Positions 9,873-19,209 of a DNA stretch of 64,000 nt are shown piece by piece (position 1 is the first letter of the stretch; each line of letters starts with the position of its first letter). The notes beneath the pieces were generated by a model. That model searched no databases, was not told where the DNA came from, and saw only the letters and a list, made by a program, of their open reading frames with translations. Location: positions 1-64,000 of the forward strand of contig CAJUQO010000008.1 of the NCBI GenBank assembly GCA_910588295.1, read 5' to 3'. A program made the position numbers and the translations under genes. This DNA comes from an uncultured Lachnospiraceae bacterium (GTDB taxonomy: Bacteria > Bacillota > Clostridia > Lachnospirales > Lachnospiraceae).

Positions 9873-10988
9873 TTATGCCTTTCCTGATTTCCTGCCTCTG
9901 TCCACCAGTTTCATGGTCAGAGAAAACGGCAAAATGCTATACCCTATCATAAACAGCCGTCTTTGTTTTGCAGCAACCGTAGGCGTAAGTAAACGCGGCT
10001 GAAGAATATCCTGCTTCTCGCAGATAAACCAATCTACATCTTTTTTTATTCTCTTCCATATTTCTTTTGCCTTATCTGTATGGACGATTACCAGGGAGGT
10101 TCCCATACCGTCATCCACATCTGCTCTTATACGCTCAATTCCCCAGAAATCTCCAATGGTAAAATCACTGCTCCTCTCCACCGTACAAAATTTGCACTTA
10201 TGACATGACGGACGTAAAATATAATTACTAAAGTACAGTGCACAATAAAGATCCTTATAAATAGATCCTGCATATTCTCTATCATTGATCACATAGGAGC
10301 ATGTATGCCCATTATCCCTGCCCCTTTTATCCCGGAACAAAAAATCTCTCATTTTTCCTTTATGTCTGCGTTCCAGATATTTCACATAACGAGCCCAGAT
10401 CCCCGGAGAAGGCACCCCATAGCACACCAGATCCACCAGAATCAGCTTATCACAGGAACCATGTAAAAACAGCTTCAACGCATGGGCCTGACACGGCGTC
10501 CCACAAAACAACACCCATCGTTTTTCTTTCAGATATTTTTCAATATTGTGGTAAATCCCTTTCATACTGCTCTGTACATATTTTGTCTTTTGAATCCTGC
10601 CAAGCTGCGAAAGCTTTGTAATTTCCCGATGCCTCACATGCATATTTTTGTCATAGCCCGCTCCGTAAACGACGCCGTGAAGCCGAAGGACGTATTCTGC
10701 CAGCACAGAAAAAAAACCGCCTGATGAACTGGCATATCGGATCGCTTCTCTTTTGGCCTGTACGCCGAAATACTGAGATTCACTGTTTATGGGAAGATTT
10801 TTTTGTATCGGACATACCTCTTTACATCGGCTGCAATGTACACATCGGCTTCTATCTACTTTGGGATATAGAAATCCTTCCCGGTCCCGGACCATATGAA
10901 GCGCTTCTGTGGGGCAGATATTCTTACACGCACCACATCCACAGCATAATTCCTTTTTTACAAACCGCTTTACACCGCCACGCCTCAT
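9873..10988 (-). CDS. FrhB/F420-type ferredoxin-flavoprotein of polysaccharide clusters
   Basis: A 371-residue protein with two N-terminal [4Fe-4S] ferredoxin motifs (CCGCGACKNICP and CVHCSRCKEVCP). They are followed by domains resembling the beta subunit of coenzyme F420 hydrogenase (FrhB), including the later cysteines CHKCKFC and the segment FTIGDFWGI. Proteins of this type recur beside polysaccharide pyruvyl transferases in capsule loci of Firmicutes and Bacteroidetes, which is exactly the position here: the upstream gene is a pyruvyl transferase fusion. A redox step on the glycan or its precursor is inferred, not shown. The ATG at 10988 follows a purine-rich GGAACGGAGCAG; an ATG at 11027 overlapping the upstream gene is the alternative. 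Confidence 0.8.
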   Translation of the reverse strand: MRRGGVKRFVKKELCCGCGACKNICPTEALHMVRDREGFLYPKVDRSRCVHCSRCKEVCPIQKNLPINSESQYFGVQAKREAIRYASSSGGFFSVLAEYVLRLHGVVYGAGYDKNMHVRHREITKLSQLGRIQKTKYVQSSMKGIYHNIEKYLKEKRWVLFCGTPCQAHALKLFLHGSCDKLILVDLVCYGVPSPGIWARYVKYLERRHKGKMRDFLFRDKRGRDNGHTCSYVINDREYAGSIYKDLYCALYFSNYILRPSCHKCKFCTVERSSDFTIGDFWGIERIRADVDDGMGTSLVIVHTDKAKEIWKRIKKDVDWFICEKQDILQPRLLTPTVAAKQRRLFMIGYSILPFSLTMKLVDRGRKSGKA

Positions 10989-11013
10989 CTGCTCCGTTCC
11001 CTTTCCCAACCGG

Positions 11014-13185
11014 CTATATTCCAACATGATCTAATAAAAATTCTGTTGATATTCTCACCTTTTTTTCTGTACGCTTTTTTACTGCTTCCCAATCAACCAC
11101 ATCATCTATTCTCGACAGGCTATCCGTCCCATATAATCTATGCTCAAGTCCATGAATCCGCAAAACATTATTTATCCTCGCACCCAGTTTGCTGTGCTGA
11201 AACGCCGTGAATTTCTTTTGATAAATAATACTGAACACTACGACATGAAAGGAGTTTGTCACCACATAATCTGCCTGATGAAGATATCCCAAGAATTCCG
11301 CCGGACCCGCAATATAATCTATGATAAATTCCTTATCCACCACCCTCACGCTGCTCCATAAATTTATAATAGATAATCCCTTTTGTTTTGAAAGTTTCTT
11401 TACATAAGTCATTAACTCCATATTTTTTTCTGTCAAATAAACGAAAATATATCTTTCTCTGTCTGGCTGCTTTTCAATATGCAGCCACTCCTCCTTATTC
11501 AGCAGCAGCACCGGATCCAAAACATCTATGACCGACCCCTCATACAGGCTCTTTATATATGGAATCGCTTCTTTCTCCCTGACGGATATAACGTCTACAC
11601 ACCTTAATAGACAGGAGAATTCCCTGTTATAGACTGGCGGCAGGGAAACACCCCCTATACTCGCCGCATAGGCAATAACTTTTTCTTTTCTATTATTGGT
11701 AAATGCGCCAAAATAAGCCTTTCTGAGCCCACCCGTGATATCAGGATTCCAGATCTGATCGCTTCCCACAATATAGCAGGAATACTTGAGTGTTTTTAAC
11801 TGATGCAAAAACAACAGTTTTTTTTGCCTGCTGTCCACCAGATACTTATTCCGAAAAGAACGCATATTTCTTTTACGGACAGAAAAAGCCTTTCCCATAC
11901 GCACATTCCAAAAACATCCGTCGACGGTATATCCTATACGCCTGATCAATCCTTTTATGGGAAAATAAGGTATCCGCCAGTGTCTTCCCGTCATAAAAAA
12001 AGGCTCATAGCGGACAATGTCCGCCTCTATGCCCTGATTATGTAAATGACGTTTCAAGCCATAGGCCTGCAGCATGGCACCATAATTATCCGCACAATGA
12101 AATGTTATAATTCCGACATGACCGTTTCCATTCCCTCTCTCTTTGTACACCGCCTTTTTCCCTGTCATGCGACGTCTCGCCCCATCTGCCTGCCGAACCA
12201 AAACAATACATGTAAATGCATATAGTATCCCACATAAAGAACCGCAATGAAGCAAAAGCCAAACCAGCAGTTTGGCCCACCAACCTAATTTTGCAAAAAG
12301 ATACTGGCGTTTTTCAGCATTTGCTATATCTCTCACATATTTTTTAATACCGCTGTGCTGTTTACGCCAGCCCGCAAGATACCACTCCATGATCTGGTTT
12401 AGTATCATATTTTCACATCGAACAGCATTCGCTGTCCTTCCATTCTTCCTCTCATGGTCACGAATATACTGCCATACCCTATATCTGCTCTGGATGGAGG
12501 GAACAGAATATGTCTTGCTGGTGCTTTGGGCATATCTCCGGTAATAATACCAGCCGCATGGCACAATCATGATATCCACCCCTTTACAAATCAACTGATA
12601 CATAAACCATGTATCCTCGCCATGGGAAAGATCTTCATAAAATCTTACAGATCCCAGGGCGTCACGGCGAATCATATTTCCGCCTATACTTTTGAGCGAT
12701 ACTTCTGCAGTGTTCCAGATAAACGCCTGCATGGCCTCGTGAGCCCTGAGATAAGATTTGTCCTGTACGTTTTCTGCATAATCAGGCTGACCAGAGGGCT
12801 TCGGAAATATCCCCTTTTCTATATTACGACACCCCCCCATAGCCACAGCAACATGGCTCTCCCCCATCACTTGACAAAGCGTTTCTATTAAAGCCGGGTG
12901 AATCGTATCATCACTGTCGAGAAAAAACAAATATTCCCCTCTGGCATTTTCGATTCCCACATTCCTCGCGGCGGACACGCCCCTATGCTCTCTGCAAAAC
13001 AGCCGAATCCTTTGATCCTGTTTACACATCCGTTCACACAATTCTTTTGTAGAATTCTGCGACCCATCGTCAACCAGAATCAATTCCCAATGTCTATAGG
13101 TCTGTGCCAAAACAGACTCCACACAGTCCCCAAGGTATCGGGCTGAGTTATAAACCGGAACAATAATCGTAACCAAACTTTCCAT
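11014..13185 (-). CDS. Fusion of a family 2 glycosyltransferase and a polysaccharide pyruvyl transferase
   Basis: A 723-residue two-domain protein. Residues 1-~330 are a GT2 transferase (IIVPVYNSARYL, LVDDGS, metal motif DSDD at 90-93). After a hydrophobic stretch near 300-325 and a basic linker, residues ~356-700 form a polysaccharide pyruvyl transferase domain: HVGIITFH...NYGAMLQAY at its start, GSDQIWNP near 474 and TNSFHVVVFS near 644. That family adds ketal-linked pyruvate from phosphoenolpyruvate to a glycan, giving it negative charge. The two activities are usually encoded by neighbouring genes. I see no in-frame stop or well-placed internal start between them, so the fusion looks real. 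It overlaps both adjacent genes. Confidence 0.85.
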   Translation of the reverse strand: MESLVTIIVPVYNSARYLGDCVESVLAQTYRHWELILVDDGSQNSTKELCERMCKQDQRIRLFCREHRGVSAARNVGIENARGEYLFFLDSDDTIHPALIETLCQVMGESHVAVAMGGCRNIEKGIFPKPSGQPDYAENVQDKSYLRAHEAMQAFIWNTAEVSLKSIGGNMIRRDALGSVRFYEDLSHGEDTWFMYQLICKGVDIMIVPCGWYYYRRYAQSTSKTYSVPSIQSRYRVWQYIRDHERKNGRTANAVRCENMILNQIMEWYLAGWRKQHSGIKKYVRDIANAEKRQYLFAKLGWWAKLLVWLLLHCGSLCGILYAFTCIVLVRQADGARRRMTGKKAVYKERGNGNGHVGIITFHCADNYGAMLQAYGLKRHLHNQGIEADIVRYEPFFMTGRHWRIPYFPIKGLIRRIGYTVDGCFWNVRMGKAFSVRKRNMRSFRNKYLVDSRQKKLLFLHQLKTLKYSCYIVGSDQIWNPDITGGLRKAYFGAFTNNRKEKVIAYAASIGGVSLPPVYNREFSCLLRCVDVISVREKEAIPYIKSLYEGSVIDVLDPVLLLNKEEWLHIEKQPDRERYIFVYLTEKNMELMTYVKKLSKQKGLSIINLWSSVRVVDKEFIIDYIAGPAEFLGYLHQADYVVTNSFHVVVFSIIYQKKFTAFQHSKLGARINNVLRIHGLEHRLYGTDSLSRIDDVVDWEAVKKRTEKKVRISTEFLLDHVGI

Positions 13186-14317
13186 GGTATCTTTTCATCC
13201 TCTCACCTAATAAGGATTCCCATTCATCTAATATCCTTTCCCTGTCAAACCGCTTTACAGATTCCCCTGCCTTTATTCCCATTTTTCTCCGCAGAGCTCC
13301 ATCCGTCATCAACATTTCCATTTTGTCCGCAAACGCCGTCACATTCTCCGGCTCCACCAGAAAGCCCGTCTCGCCGTCCTCCACAATCTCCCCCGGCCCT
13401 GTTTTACAGGCAAAGGACACTACAGGAGTGGAATAACTCATTGCCTCCACCAATACCATCCCAAAACCTTCATCCCTTGATGGGAGTACGAAAAATGCCG
13501 CTTTCTCATAATATCTTTCTATATCCGTTACAACTCCGGCAAAATGAAATCTTTTCAGCCCTGCCCGGGCAGCCTTCTTTTTTAGCTTTTTCTCTTCCTC
13601 TCCTGCCCCCGCCAGTATCACTTTCCACTGTGGATACTTTTTCTCCAACAGCCTCCAACTTTGGAGCAGCAAATCAAACCCTTTCACTCTGGTAAGTCCT
13701 CCGGCGGCAAATATAAACGGAAATTCCTTCTTTTTGGGAATTGTTCTTTCATAAGGAACCGGATTATAAATCCTGGAAATTCTACAATGAAATTTAAGTT
13801 TCTTCTGATAGCACTGCTTATCTTCTTCTGTTAAAACAATCAGCCAATCCGCACACCTTCCTACAATCCTTCGTATAATCTTTCTGAGATGACGATTTCT
13901 TTGAAAATGGTGATAATAGTGAAAATGTTCCCAGGAAACCCAATACATAGCCGGAAACCGACGTTTCAGGAAAAAAGAATAACACCCAAGAATACTATCC
14001 ACATCAATCAGAAAGTCCGGCCTCTCATGCTTCAAAACCGCTGTCAGATAATGAAGATTCCCTGCGATTCCCTTTCTGCGCCGTTCCTTTTCTGCCCAAT
14101 AGACATGTATACTGTCGCATAAGGGGAAAAAGGAATTCCCCCCTCCCCAAAGACTGATGATAGAAACCGGATAACCTCTCCCTGCCAATCCATTCGCAAT
14201 GACAGACAGTACCCTTTCCGTCCCGCCGGAATGAGACATATTTCCGCTAAAAAATACAAGTCTTGCCTTCTCTCTTTTTCCGCTATCGCCAGCTGAACCT
14301 TCCAATCCGGTACCCAT
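13148..14317 (-). CDS. Family 4 glycosyltransferase
   Basis: A 389-residue GT-B fold retaining glycosyltransferase. Near the N-terminus HSGGTERV marks the acceptor-side loop. The C-terminal donor domain has FIFAAGGLTRVKGFD, then the signature PSRDEGFGMVLVEAMSYSTP with the EX7E glutamates, and FACKTGPGEI. This family transfers sugars from UDP or GDP donors in the cytoplasm during glycan assembly. The ATG at 14317 is preferred because GAGGAAG lies just upstream; an in-frame ATG at 14338 lacks such a site. The gene overlaps the end of the preceding DUF4832 gene and the start of the GT2-pyruvyl transferase gene. Confidence 0.85.
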   Translation of the reverse strand: MGTGLEGSAGDSGKREKARLVFFSGNMSHSGGTERVLSVIANGLAGRGYPVSIISLWGGGNSFFPLCDSIHVYWAEKERRRKGIAGNLHYLTAVLKHERPDFLIDVDSILGCYSFFLKRRFPAMYWVSWEHFHYYHHFQRNRHLRKIIRRIVGRCADWLIVLTEEDKQCYQKKLKFHCRISRIYNPVPYERTIPKKKEFPFIFAAGGLTRVKGFDLLLQSWRLLEKKYPQWKVILAGAGEEEKKLKKKAARAGLKRFHFAGVVTDIERYYEKAAFFVLPSRDEGFGMVLVEAMSYSTPVVSFACKTGPGEIVEDGETGFLVEPENVTAFADKMEMLMTDGALRRKMGIKAGESVKRFDRERILDEWESLLGERMKRYHGKFGYDYCSGL

Positions 14318-15710
14318 ACGCTTCCTCGTTCTCCTCATTGGCTAATAAAATGTGCTCGCCTGTATCTGAATCAACAATGGAAAAATATACCCTGTACTCT
14401 TTCTCCGGAATATCCTGAAAAGGGATATCAACTGAAAGGAGCAGCGTATCCTCCTTTTCATTTCCTCCGATCAGCGTATGCAACCCCTGATCAATCGGAT
14501 AAACAAACGTCTGATCATTCTTTTCATCATACAGAATGATCTGGATTTTGGCCTTCTTATAAAGAGGTGCAAAACCCATATTTTTTAATGTGACCTCCGC
14601 AGTCAGCGTATCTTCCCTGCTTTGATAGCGCAGACCGGCATCCACGATTGCCAGACGGTATCCCAGACGTCTCTCTATATAGGTCAGCCCGTCCATCCCG
14701 TTAAAACATCCGTCTTCTTTTATCACTGATTTTGACCATTTTTCCAGCACGGCCTGGTCATATGCCCTGTTCAGGTAGGTCACATGCATAACCTCCAGAT
14801 CCTTTATGGCATTATCCAGATCATTATAGATATTGTCATGAATGACTTCTCCTCCATTCGGAACATCACGGCATAATTCATTTTGAAATTTCAGCTCTTC
14901 CTCTCTTTCCAGGCGGGGAAAAGGCATACCTTCATCTGTATTTTCTTCTATCTTGTATGTCCCGTAATCACTTTTATTTCCCAGCATTCCGTCATTAAAA
15001 AACCCAAGTCTACTTTTCAAAAGATTACCGGACGCATTATCTGAATGCATGATACTTCTCCACTGTGCCGGCGAACGAACGGCCAGAAATGTTGACTCCT
15101 CCGTCACGCGCACAAGTTTTCCGGCCAGCTTGCGCAGATCTTCATCAGAGCTATATCGCGTCCCGTTCATTTCCCCCCAGTTGCCGATAAAAAGCCCTTG
15201 CAGACTGAATATTTTTTCGCTGTATTCACGGAAAATGTAGGCCAACTGTTCCATATGAGTCAGAATAATATCCAGGCTTTCCGGCTCATACTTTTCGTTT
15301 TGCCCGTCAATATCATAGGTGAATCGGACGATAAGCTGCTTATCCAGAGCCCCCAACACATCAAATAACGCCTCTATATTGGCAAGTCCCTCCTCTGTAA
15401 TGGCGCCCTGCCTGTAAGCTTTCAGACAGATCTGAACCAGCGTCAGCTTTGTAGCGGTATCCTGCTGATACAGCGCCGGAACCGTCCGGGTATAATCCTG
15501 TTTCTCATCCGTAATCTGAAAGCTATACAATTTATAGAAGCCTCTGTTTGGGTTTTGAAGCTCCCGGGAGGATTCTGTAAAGATTTCATTTTCTATCTCC
15601 ACTTTCCTCTCCCATATCCTTGTCAGGAAAAACATGCATACTGCCGTTAGCACGACCAGGATAAAACTACAGGAAAAAAATATTACTTTTGCCTCGCGCC
15701 TTGATATCAT
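14283..15710 (-). CDS. DUF4874/DUF4832 protein with N-terminal membrane anchor
   Basis: A 475-residue protein with an N-terminal membrane segment at about residues 8-30, so the rest is probably outside the cell. The body matches the DUF4874-DUF4832 pair: NPNRGFYKLY near the start, RFTYD, GNWGEMNGTRY, LAVRSPAQWRS, FFNDGMLG and VPNGGE, then a beta-rich C-terminal domain. The first part looks like a TIM-barrel glycoside-hydrolase-type fold, with the acidic residue of GEM as a plausible catalytic position; this is inference. A paralogue without the anchor lies two genes upstream. The start codon follows the upstream stop by one base, so translation is probably coupled. Confidence 0.75.
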   Translation of the reverse strand: MISRREAKVIFFSCSFILVVLTAVCMFFLTRIWERKVEIENEIFTESSRELQNPNRGFYKLYSFQITDEKQDYTRTVPALYQQDTATKLTLVQICLKAYRQGAITEEGLANIEALFDVLGALDKQLIVRFTYDIDGQNEKYEPESLDIILTHMEQLAYIFREYSEKIFSLQGLFIGNWGEMNGTRYSSDEDLRKLAGKLVRVTEESTFLAVRSPAQWRSIMHSDNASGNLLKSRLGFFNDGMLGNKSDYGTYKIEENTDEGMPFPRLEREEELKFQNELCRDVPNGGEVIHDNIYNDLDNAIKDLEVMHVTYLNRAYDQAVLEKWSKSVIKEDGCFNGMDGLTYIERRLGYRLAIVDAGLRYQSREDTLTAEVTLKNMGFAPLYKKAKIQIILYDEKNDQTFVYPIDQGLHTLIGGNEKEDTLLLSVDIPFQDIPEKEYRVYFSIVDSDTGEHILLANEENEEAYGYRIGRFSWR

Positions 15711-15711
15711 T

Positions 15712-17913
15712 TCATTCTAACCCCAGGTTATACTGCATTCCTTCGCCTTGACTGAAATAGTAGCAGACAAAATCATCATCCTCATAATAGGTGTTTAGCT
15801 TTCCCGGATGAAGTTCTGAAAATTTCTGACACCAGTCATAAGCCTTTGCTTCCAGATTTGTGCGAGTCGAATGCATGATATAGGAATACCACGGGTCGTC
15901 AAATTTAACCAGATCCTTTTTGGCTTCTTCTTCCGAAATTTCCGAAGCGTTGATTTCCGGCGCCTGTGACGCGCCCGTGTTGGGATACTTTTTCGAGTAT
16001 TTATCCCAGTAAAGTTCTTTATATTTGGTCTGGGCCAGCCATGACGGACCGTCAAAAAAGTAAGCCTGGGCATACTGAAGCGGTTTCTTTTCCACATAGA
16101 TAAATACATGCTCCGCCGCGAGCGTATACCCATCTTCGCGGCTTCTCTCCACAAATGTCACCAGCTCCTCATGCCAGCCGGATTCGATCACATGATACAG
16201 CTCGTCTGTCGGCGACACAACGACATAGCTCTTTTTAGGAAATTTTTCCATAATTAATTCTGTCACATCAACCGCCGCATTATACCGCGACAGTTCATAA
16301 AATAAATACCCGTGAAAATGTCCCGTCAGCATGGCCAGCCCATAAATGCCTACGGCAGAGAGAAGCGACGCCGCCTGTAAAACCCCATCCCGGCAGAAAC
16401 GGATCAGCAGAGAAAACATCACATCCGCAGGGATCATCACAAGCGCCATCATCATCATATGCCCCACCGAACAGAAACGCGAATCGGATATAATTTCAGG
16501 AAAGCCAATATAAGGGGCCGCATAAAGCAGTACGAACAAAAACGTAAATAAAAGTAACGGCGGATATCCGGCGGATATTTTTGACAGCCAATCGAAGGAT
16601 TTCTTTCTGGAAAACACGCACAGAGCGATCGCGGCTCCTGTCACCAGAAGGATGATATTCGCACCAAACGTCCCATAAAGAGCAGAATAGCCTTTCGAAT
16701 ATACCCCTGTCAGTGCTTTAACCGGAACGATCTGAACCGCCTGTTCCTTTCTTGCCGGCTCATCCGAAGAATTTTTTTCTTCCAATTCTCTGGTTTCTTC
16801 TCCATCCATTGAATTAACCGCCCAGTTGATCGAGTAGTTAAAGGGCGTACCCGACGCCAGCGCCCCTGCCATCGGAAACACGGCTATTGTACAGGCACAC
16901 AGAACCGAAACGGCCAGGGGGATAAGATATTCTCTCATAAACAGTCTCTTCCACATAAACACGGCAAAGGAAAGACACAAAACAAAGGCCATAATGGTGG
17001 TGTAAAAATGGATCGAGACCGACGCCGCCAGCGACATCACAAACAGGAATAGATTGTTGTCCCAGAAATATTTGGAAATCCGCCCATTTCTCCTTGTCCA
17101 GGTTCCATATTTCAGATAACGCAGCAAAAACAATGCGCATAAAAACTGTGTATACAGCCCAAATTCCAGGGGAAGCGTTATCTGCAGACGGAACATGCCA
17201 TATACCAGATCCGCGCTGCACACATCCAGCGTCAGGAACAGTGTCAATGCCAGAAGAGGCGTGTAACGCCAGTGAAAAATCTCCCGCATCAGCAAATACC
17301 CAGCAAGCAAAAGTACGGCCACATGAATGCCCTGCAGAAACAGCAGACAACTATATATCCGAACGCCAAACAAACTGTTCAGACAATAAATAAAACAGTG
17401 CATTGCCTCCGGATAGACGCCGTCCGCAAAAATTTTTCCCTCTTTAAGCCCATAAATCCATGCATGGTGGGCATACAAATCCCCAAAACCATAAGAATGT
17501 ATCTGAAACGCCCCATAGGAAAAGTATATGATGCCAAATAGCAGAAGAAGGATCAGGAGGCCGTATTCACCCATACGGGCACGAAGTCTCTCCATTTGTA
17601 TGCGGACCGCCCACCGGATCTCCTTTGGCCGAAAAGCCGCCGGGCGCTGTAAAATGATCCTTATGAGAGCCAGAATAAATGATCCGTAAAATAGAACGGC
17701 AATCACCCGGGGCTGAAGAATATGAAATAATCCCATCACTAAAACGAACGTATTAGAAAGGATTACCTGTACAGTGACACAAAAACTGAAACGGTAGGTC
17801 TTACTCTTTTCCTTTAAATGCCCGTTAAAGACGACGGAAGGCCAGAGAAACATGAAGAATACATATCCCAGCATTACCTTTCCATATTCAACGCCCCAAT
17901 ACCATGTTTCCAT
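15712..17913 (-). CDS. Large polytopic membrane protein, possible GT-C type transferase or polymerase
   Basis: A 733-residue protein with about 12-14 hydrophobic segments in residues 1-510 and a soluble C-terminal domain of about 200 residues, probably extracytoplasmic. An early loop contains YGFGDLYAHHAWIYGLKEGKIFADGVYPEAMH, shown here only in part: acidic and His residues between the early spans, as in GT-C glycosyltransferases using lipid-linked donors. A role as a polymerase or lipid-linked sugar transferase is an inference; the exact family was not recognised. It is flanked on both sides by DUF4832 paralogues, suggesting the three act together on the outside of the membrane. GAGAGGAG precedes the ATG. 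Confidence 0.6.
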   Translation of the reverse strand: METWYWGVEYGKVMLGYVFFMFLWPSVVFNGHLKEKSKTYRFSFCVTVQVILSNTFVLVMGLFHILQPRVIAVLFYGSFILALIRIILQRPAAFRPKEIRWAVRIQMERLRARMGEYGLLILLLLFGIIYFSYGAFQIHSYGFGDLYAHHAWIYGLKEGKIFADGVYPEAMHCFIYCLNSLFGVRIYSCLLFLQGIHVAVLLLAGYLLMREIFHWRYTPLLALTLFLTLDVCSADLVYGMFRLQITLPLEFGLYTQFLCALFLLRYLKYGTWTRRNGRISKYFWDNNLFLFVMSLAASVSIHFYTTIMAFVLCLSFAVFMWKRLFMREYLIPLAVSVLCACTIAVFPMAGALASGTPFNYSINWAVNSMDGEETRELEEKNSSDEPARKEQAVQIVPVKALTGVYSKGYSALYGTFGANIILLVTGAAIALCVFSRKKSFDWLSKISAGYPPLLLFTFLFVLLYAAPYIGFPEIISDSRFCSVGHMMMMALVMIPADVMFSLLIRFCRDGVLQAASLLSAVGIYGLAMLTGHFHGYLFYELSRYNAAVDVTELIMEKFPKKSYVVVSPTDELYHVIESGWHEELVTFVERSREDGYTLAAEHVFIYVEKKPLQYAQAYFFDGPSWLAQTKYKELYWDKYSKKYPNTGASQAPEINASEISEEEAKKDLVKFDDPWYSYIMHSTRTNLEAKAYDWCQKFSELHPGKLNTYYEDDDFVCYYFSQGEGMQYNLGLE

Positions 17914-17940
17914 GCAGACAACTCCTCTCTGTCCATATTT

Positions 17941-19209
17941 TCATCTGTATTTCAATATACCAAGCAGCACCCTGTCACCGGCGCCCTGATTGGCAAAACG
18001 CAGAGATCTGCCGTCGTTTTTCCGCCTCATCTGGAAAAAAACTCTGCTTTCCTCCGCTTCTTTCCCGGTATCCGGCAATGGTATCCGCAGGATTGTTTTT
18101 TTCCCGCTTTCCCACTCAGACGCATTTGCATCTATCCGTCTGCGGCCTGTTCTCCCGCTCTTCTCCTCCCATACCAGAAAGCATTCCGCCTCCTCATACA
18201 AACGGGAAAACCCACAATTTTCAATCACGATCTCCATCTGTCCCCCATGAGCTTTTGCATCGCAGATTACAAAACGGCTCCCCAGATGGCGGCCGATATA
18301 TTCATAACCGCTGATCCCTTTCCAGCACCCCGGCAGAGCCACGCGCTCCTTTTTCCAATAATCCAATTGTTCCTGCTGATAGCTGCTGTTCAGATAGCAC
18401 AGATGCATTTTTGCCATTTCTTCCACAGCCTGACGGCACCTTACAGGCCTCTCGTCTGCCACCGCTTCCCCGCCATTGGGCACGGAAGCCACAGAACGAC
18501 TCTGCCATTCGAGCTCCTCCTGTCTGGACACCGCCTGATACGTCCCCAGATCGGTAGGAGAGCCAAACATCCCGTCGTTAAACAGGCCCACCCGCTTTTT
18601 TAAAGCCGGATCTGTCCTTGCACAGGCCATAATACTCCGCCATTGCTCTGGCGTACGCACCGCCAGATAACAGCTGTCCCCCACCGCGCGATACAGACAG
18701 CCCAGCAGCTCTGACATATGGAAAACGGTAAGAAACTTGGAATGATGCATCTCACCCCAGCTTCCCACAAAGATCCCCTGCAGCACCAGAATATCCGACG
18801 CAAATCTGCAGATCAGCTTCCCCAGCTGGTTCATATGTCTTTTCACTATGGAAATGTCCTGCGGTTCCCTCTCCATACCTTTTCCGACGGAATCATAGGT
18901 AAATCGCAGGATCATCTGTTTCTGACTGATATGAAACAAATCGAAAATGCGGAAAATATCTTCCAGGGCCTCCGCCGGGATATCGCCTGCCCGAAAATCG
19001 CCTATGTCAATCCGTACCAGCACAAGGCGCTCATCCCTGCTGATATCGGAAATACAGAGCTTTGTTTCCTCCAGCGACAGCTCTGACGGAACCCGGATAA
19101 CAAAGGGATAGACATGGTACCATCCGCAGCCTGGATTTCCCAGCGCCTCATTGCTTTCCCGAAACTCCGCCTTTTGGAATCTCGCTCCCTTTCTGCCGTT
19201 AATCCACAT
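17941..19209 (-). CDS. DUF4874/DUF4832 protein without membrane anchor
   Basis: A 422-residue paralogue of the DUF4832 protein encoded two genes downstream. Shared landmarks are NPGCGWYHVYPF, RFTYD, GSWGEMHHSKF, LAVRTPEQWRS, LFNDGMFG and VPNGGE, in the same order. Unlike its paralogue it shows no clear N-terminal membrane segment, so where it acts is uncertain. A polysaccharide-directed TIM-barrel enzyme is the best guess. The ATG at 19209 is chosen because AGGTAGG precedes it; an ATG at 19230 sits directly on the AAAAGG motif. It overlaps the end of the upstream GT2 gene by about 11 bases. Confidence 0.7.
   Translation of the reverse strand: MWINGRKGARFQKAEFRESNEALGNPGCGWYHVYPFVIRVPSELSLEETKLCISDISRDERLVLVRIDIGDFRAGDIPAEALEDIFRIFDLFHISQKQMILRFTYDSVGKGMEREPQDISIVKRHMNQLGKLICRFASDILVLQGIFVGSWGEMHHSKFLTVFHMSELLGCLYRAVGDSCYLAVRTPEQWRSIMACARTDPALKKRVGLFNDGMFGSPTDLGTYQAVSRQEELEWQSRSVASVPNGGEAVADERPVRCRQAVEEMAKMHLCYLNSSYQQEQLDYWKKERVALPGCWKGISGYEYIGRHLGSRFVICDAKAHGGQMEIVIENCGFSRLYEEAECFLVWEEKSGRTGRRRIDANASEWESGKKTILRIPLPDTGKEAEESRVFFQMRRKNDGRSLRFANQGAGDRVLLGILKYR

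Noticed and set aside
11014..13185. Frameshift or lost stop making an artificial fusion
   Set aside because: The frame is continuous through a plausible linker and both domains are complete, so a genuine fusion is simpler.
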